A stretch of 64,000 nt of DNA from Trichomonas vaginalis G3. Lineage: Eukaryota > Parabasalia > Trichomonadida > Trichomonadidae. Location: positions 4,063,797-4,127,796 of the forward strand of contig NC_067204.1 in assembly GCF_026262505.1 (NCBI RefSeq), read 5' to 3'. Below the pieces are notes generated by a model, which did not search any database, was not told where the DNA came from, and saw nothing but the letters and a program-made list of their open reading frames with translations. The position numbers and the translations under genes were made by a program. This document shows, piece after piece, positions 27,286-38,058 of the stretch; position 1 is the stretch's first letter; every line of letters begins with the position of its first letter.

Positions 27286-28910
27286 AGAATCAATTTAAGA
27301 AATTATGCATTAAAAAATAATTTACCAATGACTTTAGATTCAGTTGAAGCTTATCACATTCTCCGTAATGGAATTACTGGTGGTCTATCAAATGTTCAAC
27401 ATCGTGTTAATCTTAAAGGAATCACGCACATTAATAAACTTTCATATAATCCAGAAACTAAAACTGTATCAAATGAGGACACCACCAACATTATGACTCA
27501 TTTCGTTGGAGTTGACTTTAATTCATTATATCCTTCATCATTTTCATCTAATCCTCATGATTTCATTCAATATACTGACCATAAAATGTATATGCCGGGA
27601 AGATTGAATGGTGTTATCATTTGTGATACAGCAACAAAGAAAGCAAAAGCACTGGGAATAATTAGAGAAGAAAAATACTTTATTCGTGGCTGAAGTAAAG
27701 GGTCACATTGATGAAAAATACATTAATGATTACATAAACTTTTTACCGATAATAAGAACTTAGATATTATCACAGATGAAAAAACAATTGGTAGTTTTAT
27801 GTATAATTACATGAAATCAAACAATCTACCAGTTGACCAGAAACAGAGAAAATTAACTCAGTTAGCATCAACACACAACCAATATCAACCATTTTCTTCT
27901 TATTATCTTTGGTATCTATAGACAGATTTCATTTTATCATCGATGATATTCAATCAATTTTAACATTTACTAAAAACACTTGTTTTAATGAATTTGCGAA
28001 TGAATTTATGAACGAAAGACAAAAGGCTGAATTAGAAGGAAATAAAGGAAAAAGTTTATTTTGCAAGATTTCACTTAATGGATCATATGGTTACGATGCA
28101 ATGAATACACAAAATTACGCAAAGACTAAAATAATGAATGCACAGAAGGCACGCGTTGCATGTATGTCAAATAAGTTTAAAAACATAAGAGAAATAGGAG
28201 AGGATACATATCAAGTGATGCTTAAAGATAGATTTTATAGATGTGAAACATGTTTACAAGAGGCATTCTTCACTTTAGATAATGCTAAATACTGGTATTT
28301 GGTTTTCATTTATGATTTTATGTATAAATGCATGGATGTTAATCGTTTTCATTTCATTGAAGGTGATACTGATTCATCTTATTGGGCAATCGCCGGCGAT
28401 CCAAATCTTCCTAACACTCAAGCATTTCAAGCAATTGTTACTGATAAACAATTTTATGATAAAAACATTTTCAAATTCGCACCATTTGATTTCTTCTGTT
28501 TTGATGAGAAATTTAAACCTAAATTAAAGAATAAAGCTGAAGAAAAAGCACATGAGAAGAAGTTATTGGGTTTAGCAATTGAGAAACAAGGAGATAACAT
28601 GGTTGCTTTATGTCCTAAGTGTTATACATCATTCAATGGTTCAATTGATGGAAGTGATTTTAAAAAGATTGCACAAAAAATGAAAGGTGTTAGTTTACGA
28701 CAAAATAAACAATTAACACCTAAAAATTATTTGGATATAATAAATGATAAATTGATATTTGATGGTCAGAATATTAATTTACAACTTAAAAACAGGTCAA
28801 TGACTCGCTTAACAATTGGTAAGACTGCATTAACAGGAGCACACACTAAGGCTGTATGTTGTGAAAATGGATGTTGTATGCCATTTATTTAAAATTTTAT
28901 TCTTAATGAA

Positions 28911-28984
28911 ATGCCACAGAAGAGACAAAAGGAACCGTTAATGATGGTTTTGATACTATGATTCAAAGAGGTGGGCACCCTTAA
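28911..28984 (+). pseudogene. Very small Maverick gene between PolB and integrase
   Basis: About 24 codons, beginning MPQKRQKEP and with a 3' end encoding GFDTMIQRGGHP. It is probably broken (about one break). The basic start and the RGG end suggest a short virion or DNA-binding peptide. Low support because of its size. Confidence 0.25.
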
Positions 28985-29008
28985 AACATTGATTTTATTT
29001 TTATATAA

Positions 29009-30529
29009 ATGGATAACACAGATTTAAAAAATTTAATTGATGATTTAGTATTTAATCAAAATTTTCTTAATTATTATGATTTAAAAGCATATCTCCAAAA
29101 ATATAATAATAATATAACGGGTGATGATATGGAATATTATTATCCATATTATAAAAATGAAATTTTGAAATATCATAATAAAATAATTTCTGAAATTAAA
29201 GACAAAATTAAAAATAATGAATATATAAAGGGAAAAACTAAATCACAGCTTAAACAGTTGAAAGATTTCAAAAATAAAGTATTAACAGAAGAAGATATTG
29301 ATGAATTATATAAATTATATAATCCCGAGCCGCAAAAACAAAAGGAACAAAAACAAAAGGAACAAAACACTCAGGTCCTTCAGACCATAAATGATGCACA
29401 AGCTTTAATTTATGATTCATTAGTTAAACCATATTCAGCCCGACTTTTAAATGAAGATCAACTTTTGGAATTCATCCTTCAACATAAACTCGAAGCGGGA
29501 AAGTATATCAAACCTTTATATACAGCATATTTAAAACAAATGAATAGAATACATCCAGAATTAATGAAGGAAGGAATGAAATCCAAAATCAAAGCAGATA
29601 AAATTAAACCACTTACAACACCAAAACCTCCAACAGTAGTACCTCCTCCTCCTTCAGTTAATCCTTCATCATTCACTTTATTATATCCATTTCAAACATT
29701 TAAGAAGCAAAAAGATTTTAAAAAGGATTTCAAGATATTAAATAAACCAATTGACCCGAAAATTCAACCATTAAAGGAAAAATTTAGTCGACCTTCATTT
29801 GCTCCATATCCATATTCATACGAAATCGATCATCTGGAATATTCAAAAGGAAACGTTACTTATTTATTTGCCATTAACATTAACACTAGATATTTATATT
29901 GCATTCCGGTGAAAGGGAAAACAGAACAGGAAACAAGAAGAGCTATTCAATACTTACTAGATCATGAAAGAGTAGATAATATCAGGGGTGATGGTGATAA
30001 AGGATTTCAGGCAGCTATGGCTCATTATTTCCCACAAATTAATTTTTACTTTTCATCCTCTCCATATACGTTTCATAATAAAATAGTTGATGCGGTAATG
30101 AGAACTCTTAGAGATGCGTTAGGGGTTAACGGTCAGATATACTGGGATGGAAATCATGACTCCATCATACAACAGTTAGTATATTATTACAATAATACAT
30201 GGCATAGAACTATAAACATGAAACCAGTGGAAATGAAAAATGATATTTCAAAAGAATGGGAATATATTAGAAAGCAAATGGAAAGGTTGAATGATGTTAA
30301 ACGTGAACAAATTAATTCGGGGCTCATGAATTTTAAACAAGGAAATAAAGTTTTAATTCATCTCGATTATGGAAAAACTGATAAATCAATGACAAAAAGA
30401 AGACGAAGATTTGACACAATAGCTGAATTTGTTAGATATATTAACGGCAATGCATTAGTTGAAGTTGACAATAAATTAATAGAAATTCCGATTTATTTTA
30501 TTACTCCATTATATTTAAATAATATTTAA
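29009..30529 (+). CDS. Element 2 retroviral-type integrase
   Basis: 506 residues, looks whole. A long helical N-terminal region (1-200) with a Lys/Gln repeat is followed by a Pro-rich linker (about 200-217). The rve core has YEIDHLEYS (first acidic residue near 274), IRGDGDKGFQAAM (second, near 328-330) and HNKIVDAVMRTLRDALG (third region, near 361). A C-terminal SH3-like part (GNKVLIHLDYGKTDKSMTKRRR) follows. It would cut and join element ends into target DNA. The start is preceded by GATTTTATTTTTATATAA. It is in the same direction as PolB. Confidence 0.85.
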   Translation: MDNTDLKNLIDDLVFNQNFLNYYDLKAYLQKYNNNITGDDMEYYYPYYKNEILKYHNKIISEIKDKIKNNEYIKGKTKSQLKQLKDFKNKVLTEEDIDELYKLYNPEPQKQKEQKQKEQNTQVLQTINDAQALIYDSLVKPYSARLLNEDQLLEFILQHKLEAGKYIKPLYTAYLKQMNRIHPELMKEGMKSKIKADKIKPLTTPKPPTVVPPPPSVNPSSFTLLYPFQTFKKQKDFKKDFKILNKPIDPKIQPLKEKFSRPSFAPYPYSYEIDHLEYSKGNVTYLFAININTRYLYCIPVKGKTEQETRRAIQYLLDHERVDNIRGDGDKGFQAAMAHYFPQINFYFSSSPYTFHNKIVDAVMRTLRDALGVNGQIYWDGNHDSIIQQLVYYYNNTWHRTINMKPVEMKNDISKEWEYIRKQMERLNDVKREQINSGLMNFKQGNKVLIHLDYGKTDKSMTKRRRRFDTIAEFVRYINGNALVEVDNKLIEIPIYFITPLYLNNI

Positions 30530-30551
30530 TTTTTTTTTTATTTCGTAAGAA

Positions 30552-30839
30552 ATGAGTGACAACGAAGCAGTCAAGAGTCCAGACAATGAATATAAAAAGA
30601 AACTAAACAGAATTAAATCAAAAATATGCTATTACAAAAAGAAGCCACAATGCGGTGGGGTTGAAAACAATAAAACTAATGGAACTGAAAACGATAAAGA
30701 AATAATCGAAAAATTAGAAACTTACCGTTCAATCCTTAAACTGAGTGAAGCAAAAATAAAAGAATTTAATAGAATAAATAAATTGATTGGAAGAGATGAA
30801 TTTAATAAAGATGAATTTTTAAACTCAATCCAAATTTAA
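30552..30839 (+). CDS. Small basic protein with diverged mini-repeat
   Basis: 95 residues (MSDNEAVKSPDNEYKKKLNR ...), Lys/Asn-rich and helical. The segment KKPQCGGVEN corresponds to a diverged double-hairpin mini-repeat (30645-30669). It ends interlocked with the convergent gene at 30836. Function unknown. Confidence 0.5.
   Translation: MSDNEAVKSPDNEYKKKLNRIKSKICYYKKKPQCGGVENNKTNGTENDKEIIEKLETYRSILKLSEAKIKEFNRINKLIGRDEFNKDEFLNSIQI
30645..30669 (+). repeat. Double-hairpin mini-repeat, diverged copy in element 2
   Basis: GCCACAATGCGGTGGGGTTGAA aligns by eye with the copies at 80-108 and 24960-24990, with several changes in the palindromic arms; it reads PQCGGVEN. Confidence 0.35.
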
Positions 30840-31000
30840 TTTTTATTCCTCTTTGACAACATCTCTCTTTCCATCATTACTGCATAACCGCATTTTCTCA
30901 ATTTTAGTGGTTTGTTATTTTTAGCAAGTTCTCGCATCATTTTTATCGTTTCCTCCCTTGTTATGATTCGTGGTAAATTTTGAGCTTGTGGGGTATCCAT
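30836..31000 (-). CDS. 54-residue basic Maverick protein
   Basis: MDTPQAQNLPRIITREET ... MEREMLSKRNKN: one amphipathic helix pair with a basic C-terminus. The leader AATTTTTATTTTTATCATAA before the ATG is the usual Maverick motif. The stop codon overlaps that of the convergent gene at 30552 within TTAA. No family is recognised. Confidence 0.5.
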   Translation of the reverse strand: MDTPQAQNLPRIITREETIKMMRELAKNNKPLKLRKCGYAVMMEREMLSKRNKN

Positions 31001-31043
31001 TTATGATAAAAATAAAAATTTAAATTATGCCGTTCTAAAGTTT

Positions 31044-31309
31044 GTGACAACATGACATTTTGACAACATCATGGGTTATTCGATAATTAATTATTTTTGA
31101 AGAACTGAAGGTGTCACCACGTCACCATGTGTCACCAGGTCATTTAACTTCTCTGAAAAAATGTGACAACATGACATTTTGACAACATCATGGGTTATTC
31201 GATAATTAATTATTTTTGAAGAACTGAAGGTGTCACCACGTCACCATGTGTCACCAGGTCATTTAACTTCTCTGAAAAAATGTGACAACATGACATTTTG
31301 ACAACATCA
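31044..31309 (+). repeat. Noncoding repeat module C/D (119-bp tandem units)
   Basis: Two direct copies of a 119-bp unit (31044-31162, 31163-31281) plus a partial third. Each has GTGACAACATGACATTTTGAC, TTATTCGATAATTAATTATT, GAAGAACTGAAGGTGTCACC, CACGTCACCATGTGTCACC and CATTTAACTTCTCTGAA. The sequence is the same family as module A of element 1 and lies at the 3' side of the primase-helicase gene. Confidence 0.85.
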
Positions 31310-31343
31310 CAGGAGGAAGGCAAAAATAAATTCCAGTCATACT

Positions 31344-33659
31344 TTATAAAGCTTCATTCACAGGTATTTCATCGTCAGTAAATGAATCATCATTATCGTT
31401 TGGTTCAACCTGTTTATATAATCCTTTCATTTCTTCTCTCAAAACATAACACCATGTTTGTTTACCATCTATTCTTCTCTGTTTCTTATCACATTTATCT
31501 TTAATGCTCATTTGGAAATTCTTGTCTTTCATGTCTGATGGTTTGCAGAATAGAGCATTTTTACACGTCATACCCGCACACAATTCATCATAATGTGTAT
31601 TTATCCATACATCTAAAGGATTTGTTGATAATTCAATTAAATCTTGTTTGGCTTCAGTCATCGGTATGATTCGTACGTTAAATGATGAAAGGTCGTAATT
31701 GAGGAAATATGTTAGTAAATTATCATAAAATTCCTTTGTGCATGAATCCATTAAATTCTTGAAGTAATTAAATTGACCCTTGAATTTACCATTGACCCTT
31801 AAAACCACGTATCTTCTGTCTCCAACTTCAATTTTGACAGGGTAAACGTTATTAGTTACGAAAATGAAATTGGCAACATTCTGAGCTGTTCTTCTGGGTT
31901 GATTCTTTTCATTAATTCTAATCTCATTATCCGTAATAATTGATTTCAAAGCGTTGAAGTTTGCGAGTCTGTCTTCACCTACATTCTTGAGTTCATTAAG
32001 TACAAGAAACATTTTATTTTCAACAACTGAGTTGAAATTACCCGTTAGCTCACCTATTTCAGTAATGTTTTTACATGAATAATCAGCGAGAAGTTCAGAA
32101 ATAATGTCTGTAAATCTGTTTTTACCTGTTCCCTGAAGTCCTTTCAAAATAATTGCTGTTTCATTCTTGATTCCAGGATGTTGAATCATTGATGCAATCC
32201 AACCGAGAAGGTATTTATACACTTCATCGTTATTATCACAAATGGCTTCTTTAATGAAATTCATAAACATCTCAATTTTTGAGTAATCTGGTTTTTCGAG
32301 AATGTTGTATTTATAACCTTGAAACGTTGAGAAAACATCTGGGGAATCAGATTTAAAGCAAACACCCTTAACAGTTAATGAAGACAATTGATTTAATAGT
32401 ACATCCCATGCTGTTGTTGTTTTACCTTCTTCTTTAAATAATTTAATCATTTTGAGTGACTCTTTCATGTTTGATTGAAGAACGAATGATATTTGATTCA
32501 TTTTGTCGTGTATGTTGTAATCTTTCTGAATGAAATATTTGTTTCCACAATCTACAAAACGAATTACACGTGATAAATCCTCAATTACTTCAGAACTGTT
32601 TTTATACTGATGATTTTCCGCCTTGCGTCTAATATCCGTTATCAAAAACGAGTCATCAAGTTTGATATCAAATGTTATTTTTGGCTTACGTAATAAAGGC
32701 AAAACGTATTCATCATAATATTCCTTTTGATAAAGTTTTAGAATCTTCACTAAAACAAATGGAGAAGTCATTAAATGTGCATATCTACTACGTGCTTTTT
32801 CAAAATTACTTTTTGCATTTTCAGTTAAACTGCAGAAGTTATAAACGTTATCGTATGCTTCATTAATTAAATGATTAGGTAACGAATTAATAGCTTGAAA
32901 CAGTGTGAATAATGTAACTTCTTTTTCTAAATTCATGTTTCCACCGTCATTATGTACTTCAAAATCACAGATGCCATCAACTATGCTCTGGGCAAGTTTA
33001 TCGTCAATGTTTACATCTTTGTTTTCATTCATTATACTCTTTATTTCTTCGTTCTTCTGTTCAACTCTTACCTTAATATTCAAATCATTTAATATATCAT
33101 TTACTGTTCTAGTTAATGTTGAATCATAACTTCCACGAATGAATGAGTATGTATTGATTGGTTCTGTTGCATTCTTGCGAACTCTTGATTCAGCCATAAC
33201 CACTAATGAACGCTTTGAATCATCCATAGAAGTCATTATGTCAATATCATAATCATTGCAAGAATAACATTTAATCATTCTGTTCGAGGTTGAATAGAAG
33301 AAATTAGTGTTGCAATAAATGTGAAGACCTCCTGATGCGGTTTTAACGATAAACATCTTTATCCGAAAGTTTTGATAAAATGTCTTTTCTAACTGTTTCT
33401 TTAAGTTCATCATTGTACGATTTATTGATATCAACATCTATAATCGTTAAATTTGAAATTTTATTTACTAATAAGCCATACCAGTTTTCCTTCCTCTTCC
33501 TCCATCATATTTGAGGTAGTTATGTAAATCAATCCTGTTTTCACCAATTCTTTCGTTGAGGGTTTTAGTTTCTGCCACAACTAATTCTCAGCTAATGAAT
33601 CAATAATCTTTTTCATCAGAAATGATATAGTTGCTGTTGCTGTTGTTTGTTGCTGTCAT
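31344..33659 (-). pseudogene. AEP primase - SF3 helicase (element 2), broken
   Basis: It starts near 33659 (MTATNNSNS). The 5' third has KTASGGLHIYCNTNFF, the SxxxHxY-type motif of archaeo-eukaryotic (prim-pol) primases, with YDIDIMTS after it. The C-terminal third is a superfamily 3 helicase: Walker A LKGLQGTGKNRF, Walker B MFLVLNEL, motif C NFIFVTNN and an arginine segment GDRRYVVLRV. Such primase-helicases drive replication in NCLDVs, virophages and plasmids. It has about two or three breaks, all outside the helicase core. It lies between modules C/D and E. Confidence 0.85.
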
Positions 33660-33728
33660 TTATATAGGAATTAAAAAATAAAAAATAATTTTTAAAACTA
33701 ACTTTATTTTTGGACTGCATCAAATTTC

Positions 33729-33880
33729 CAGGACTGTTGTCAAAATGTCATGTTGTCTCATTTTTTCAGAGAAGTTAATTAACCGAGTGACACATGGTGA
33801 CATAGTGACACCTTCAGTTCTTCAAAAATAATTAATTATTGAATAACCTGAAACCATTAACGTAAACATTAACGTAAACA
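33729..33880 (-). repeat. Noncoding repeat module E, upstream of the primase-helicase
   Basis: Inverted relative to module C/D. It has GACTGTTGTCAAAATGTCATG, TTAATTAACC, three GTGACA boxes within 33785-33812 (GAGTGACACATGGTGACATAGTGACACC spans them), AATAATTAATTATTGAATAA and two ACGTAAACATT copies. It sits in the 5' leader of the gene. Confidence 0.8.
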
Positions 33881-33949
33881 TTTATTTCTGCAGTTCATCC
33901 ATTACTTCATTACCTAATTAATTACAGACATAAAATATATTTAGTTCAT

Positions 33950-36040
33950 TCAATAAATGCGGTACCATGCGAATACAGTCATAAATGGTGGCATATAATC
34001 TTCACCCAAGCCTGTTGGATTTGTTGTGAAAGTATGTGAATGATTTCCTCCTGGTTCAGTTGGTCGAAAAGTCTTTTTTGCCGAATGGTTATAATCTGGA
34101 GATAAAACGTCATTGCCAGCATAATATTCTGAGTTGTATAATGGATGGTCTCTTAATGAGTGACTATGGTCGCCAGAAAAGTTTGTAGTTCCTGTATGAG
34201 TGTGTGGTGGAAGGTTTGCTTCTTTAATTTTCTTCGAACCTCCTGTTTCCTTTGAACTATTAGCACAATAGAGGAATTTATCTACAATCTGCTCCCACGT
34301 ACCGAAACCCAGAACTGTTGCTGGATTTGTTGAGTTCATTGATGTATAAATAGAACCAATGGGGTAAATCATCTCAAGAATTGTATTTAATCCATTATGA
34401 ATATTGAATTTATTATATAATATTGAATTTGGGTGAGTATTTAAAACTGGTCTTGTTATCAATATTAACGTATTATTTTTGAAAATTGCTTTTCTAACAT
34501 CTTGAAATTTTGTGATTTCAGACCAGTTTTTTCCATCACTACTGATATTTACTAAATCACCACATCCTAAAGCAATGAAATACCCATCAATATAAAATAA
34601 ATTTGTAAATCTATAATTTTGAGTAAATTTTGGAGTGAATGAATAAACCAATTCCCAATTTGATAAATCCTGTGATAAATAAATATGTCTGTTATAACTT
34701 ACAGGATATGAATAGACCATTTCACCTGAAACGAGAACATAAACATTTGATCCATAACATAAAGCTTCAATGTCTCCATCAGCTTGAAAAATTTGTTCAA
34801 AATGACCTTGTTGTATTGAAGATGATCTATAAATTTTATCATTTTGTAGGATAAAATACATGTTGTTAATGTAATACCACTTACTTGTATAATCAATTTT
34901 CAAATCTGATGACATCATACTAAACATATAATAATTTATCCCATCCTCACTAATGAAAATTTGATTGACTTCATAAATTAGTACTCATTTATTATTAACG
35001 CATCTAATAGGATTATTTGGATATTTAAATTTAGCATCTTGATTTAAATTACATTTGAACCATTGGATACAATCGAATGAATAACAAGGGTAAAAATCAT
35101 CTCCAACCGTTATCATTCCCATAAATTTGCCGTTATTATATTCAACATATAAAATTCTTGGATTAATGATTGGCTTTCGTGTATCAGGATTCAAAACAGA
35201 TGGAGTAAATGATTCATAGTTTTTAAAATCATTTGTTTTAAAATAATAAAGCACTCCATCTGTATAAAATAAATACATGGTCACTCCATCGAAACATATC
35301 CATTCAAAAGAATCTATATCAAAGGTTTTATCTGATGATTTCATAAAATTTAAAAATGGTGGAGTAAAATAGACCTCTGATTGTTTTATTTCTTCATTAA
35401 CAAATGATATATTAGCTTTCTTCATTAACTCACTATCCACATATTCCTTATCTGCTTTCTTCTCTAACTCATCGTTAACATATGTTTTATCCGCTTTAAG
35501 GTCTAAACATCCTGAAACCCATCCTGTATCAGCTTTAGTTTTTAAAATCTTTGATGTCCATTCATGATACCATTCAACCATTTCTTTAATTTCATTATCT
35601 TTTTCATCCACATATTCCTTATCTACTTTCTTCATTAACTCACTATCCACATATTCCTTATCTGCTTTCTTCATTATGTCATTTAGGAAACCTTCTATGA
35701 ATTCCTCATTTAAATTAAATCTTCCAATCTTCACAACTTTAGGAAATGCATTTAATGCGTAATATCTTTGTTCTTCTGGTGGAATTGATGTTATATCATC
35801 CGTTATACCTTTAATTTTTGAATTCATAAATAAAATTTCTTTTATATTTGATATCACTGCACCACCTTTGCAAACGAATTCGAAATGGTCATTTTTCAAT
35901 ACTATCTCCAAATCTCCATATTTCAACCTTTGCGTTTGTTCTGCCGTCTTTGAATTATATGCATATATGGCGTATGTAATGGTCTGAGGGACCTGGGTGC
36001 TTTGTGCCTTAAGTTGTTGTGGTTGCTGTTGTTTAATCAT
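33950..36040 (-). pseudogene. Element 2 fibre protein with tail-collar-like tip (broken)
   Basis: It starts at 36040 (MIKQQQPQQLKAQ). The N-terminal region AYNSKTAEQTQRLKYGDLEI parallels the element 1 fibre start. Next come coiled-coil repeats of the type KADKEYVDSELMKK and a beta-propeller-like part (SSDGKNWSEI, SQDLSNWELVY). The tip has YPIGSIYTSMNSTNPATVLG, FGTWEQIVDKFLYC, HTHTG and HSHS/HSHT pairs and MPPFMTVFAWYRI. It has about one break. Receptor attachment is inferred from the phage homologues. Confidence 0.75.
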
Positions 36041-36064
36041 TTATTATGATTTAAAAATAAATAT

Positions 36065-36775
36065 TTAATCTGTTATCTCATCAGCTATTTTTTCTATTTG
36101 AAATTGCCATAATATTTCATTCATGAATTCTAAATCACAATCAAATAGGTCAGTTACTCTAAATTTAATATTTGATAAATCTTTTGAATGAAGAATAAAT
36201 GAATTCCTGGATAATTGAAACGGATATGATAAAGAAAATGTGTTTAAGTTGATGGATAAAATGTTTTGTATTGATGGGTAAGAGTTAGGGTCTAATGTTT
36301 GATGTGAAAATCTCATTGGGGTATTAACTTTATCACATTTGATTAAAATGAAATTGGAACCAGTGTCAGAATACAAAACATCCCCAACATCTTTTTCAAA
36401 ATTTAATATCCCCAACAATGAACGAAGATGAGGAGTACAAAATTTAATTTTCAGCGGAAATTTAATAAGGTTATTTATTTCATCAAGTTCAAAAAGTTTA
36501 TCAGGTTTTGATTTAAAATTTTCTTCATACCATACGATAAATGATTCATTTAAATAACTTAAAATCGTGTTAATATCCCATTTCGCTATCACATTATTTA
36601 TATACATATCATACGTTTTTTCAAGGTCATCTTTAATAAATGATATATAATCTGAAGGGTCTAAAAGAATGGGATTAAATTTACCACTCACAGAAACGAG
36701 AGTAACATTATAAATTCCGCTAACTGTTAAATTTAATTCACAGTTATTATTCGAAATAATATTGATAATTGACAT
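36065..36775 (-). CDS. Putative virion structural protein beside the fibre (element 2)
   Basis: 236 residues (MSIINIISNNNCELNL ...). Beta-rich with FPLKIKFCTPHLRSLLGIL, then DLSNIKFRVTDLFDCDLEF near the C-terminus. Same position and C-terminal pattern as the element 1 protein at 21057-21794. The protein is a candidate penton, spike or fibre adaptor. Looks whole. The leader ATATTTTTAATCG precedes the ATG. Confidence 0.55.
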   Translation of the reverse strand: MSIINIISNNNCELNLTVSGIYNVTLVSVSGKFNPILLDPSDYISFIKDDLEKTYDMYINNVIAKWDINTILSYLNESFIVWYEENFKSKPDKLFELDEINNLIKFPLKIKFCTPHLRSLLGILNFEKDVGDVLYSDTGSNFILIKCDKVNTPMRFSHQTLDPNSYPSIQNILSINLNTFSLSYPFQLSRNSFILHSKDLSNIKFRVTDLFDCDLEFMNEILWQFQIEKIADEITD

Positions 36776-36794
36776 TTTTATTACGATTAAAAAT

Positions 36795-37151
36795 ATGGTA
36801 AAGCGTTATTTTCCAGTGATAAATAAAACTAGGATAAGATTACCTCAAGAATTCATAAATTCAACGAATAAGAAATTCATTCATGTTATAAATTTTAGTG
36901 TTTTCAGAAAATATGAGTCGATGTCATATTCATCAACAGGTTATATTTCACTTCATTCAAATTTAGTTCAATCAAACCCATATAATGACCATTTCATAAG
37001 ATTTTCAGATGGTATTAAAAATGTAATTGATAGATTAAAATATGAACAGATTGACAATATCGAATTTTTGGAATTTTGGTTTAAATATCCTGATGGAAAA
37101 AAGATTGAAGTTAAAGATAAAGCTGATACTATAACAAAAACATTACAATGA
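36795..37151 (+). CDS. Small beta-rich Maverick protein
   Basis: 118 residues from MVKRYFPVINKTRIRLPQE, 19 bp from the divergent start at 36775. The RIRLPQEF and LEFWFKYPDGKKIEV strands suggest a jelly-roll-sized beta domain. Its stop overlaps the next start (ATGA). Possibly a short capsid-associated protein; unassigned. Confidence 0.45.
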   Translation: MVKRYFPVINKTRIRLPQEFINSTNKKFIHVINFSVFRKYESMSYSSTGYISLHSNLVQSNPYNDHFIRFSDGIKNVIDRLKYEQIDNIEFLEFWFKYPDGKKIEVKDKADTITKTLQ

Positions 37152-37273
37152 CCGATCCAGATAGTGGGGAACAAAAAGAAATAAAACAAACGATAGAAAC
37201 TGGTGAAAGGTCAATTATTATTGATTATGATTCAAAGGATTATTATTCAATAATGTTAATGCTTGAATATTAA
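37148..37273 (+). CDS. 41-residue acidic Maverick protein
   Basis: MTDPDSGEQKEIKQTIETG ... SIMLMLEY. It starts in the ATGA overlap with the preceding gene and ends interlocked (TTAA) with the convergent gene at 37270. Its small size keeps confidence low, but the tight packing at both ends argues that it is real. Confidence 0.4.
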   Translation: MTDPDSGEQKEIKQTIETGERSIIIDYDSKDYYSIMLMLEY

Positions 37274-37973
37274 ATGGCCTTAACAAAGAATTTTTCAAGT
37301 GATATTTTATATTCATCAACTATTTTATTATAAATATCATTATATGTTAAATGAAGTTCAGTTGTTGTTCCGTTCTTTGATATCTTAATTGTGCTAATAT
37401 CCTTTATAGGATTTATTTTTGCAACTGTTCCGCAGCATGAAACCTCATCATCTATGAAAAATTGAATCTTAACGTCTGAATCTTGAACATCACAAAGAAT
37501 GGCGATAATGTGAATTAATGATTCATAAGGTAAAATAATTAAACCGGATTGATCAATTAAATTTATTATTGAATCATAATTATTAATTATTATATCACGG
37601 TAAATTTTCATTAATTCTGAATTAATGTCTATTTTATATGGCGCATTGCGACTGGAATCGTAGATTCCTGGGTTCTCGATGTTTGATGAAAGAGGCGGGG
37701 GGTATGTTGGATAAGTGGGAATTTCAACAGGTTCTTTACCGGGTTCGGATAAAATGATTGGGTCTCCATCTTCTTTATTTTCCTCCTCCTTTTTCGGTAA
37801 GTCACGAGTTAATAAAGTTATGAATTTGGTTGAGTTGCTGACCTTGTTAATTCAGGACTAACATTAACTTTAACATTTTGAATAATTCGTGATTTATCAT
37901 CATTTACGTTATAACCAACCGTAATCTCTGCTTTTGCGTTAGTGTTCTTTTGACTAGTGAAACGTCTTCTCAT
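37270..37973 (-). pseudogene. Conserved Maverick protein with CCG motif (element 2, broken)
   Basis: It starts at 37973 (MRRRFTSQKNTNAK). The Pro/Glu-rich middle is followed by the conserved C-terminal domain: IINLIDQSGLIILPYESL, then DDEVSCCGTVAKI, then KIVDEYKISLEKFFV. Homologous in pattern to 22031-22645 in element 1. It has about one break. Confidence 0.55.
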
Positions 37974-38058
37974 TTATAATCGAATAAAAAAAAGAAAAAA
38001 TATATTTAAAGTTTTATTTAGTTGTTACGGTAATATCCCAAGGTTCATCCTTGTTTGC

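Larger units (their letters stand above)
26243..28892 (+). pseudogene. polB: Element 2 family B DNA polymerase with HNH-like insert (broken)
   Basis: Exonuclease motifs II (IIGFNSGKFDLNLI) and III (YFIHYCNKDVEIMI) are followed by an insert with an HNH signature (27127-27285). Then come polymerase motif A (GVDFNSLYPSSF), motif B (CKISLNGSYGYDAM) and motif C (FIEGDTDSSYW). The C-terminal part has a Cys-rich region (CPKCYTSF ... CCENGCC). The 5' portion is left of element 1 (1-168). It is broken by the insertion of element 1 and about two other breaks. The order of parts is that of protein-primed PolB of Mavericks. Confidence 0.85.
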
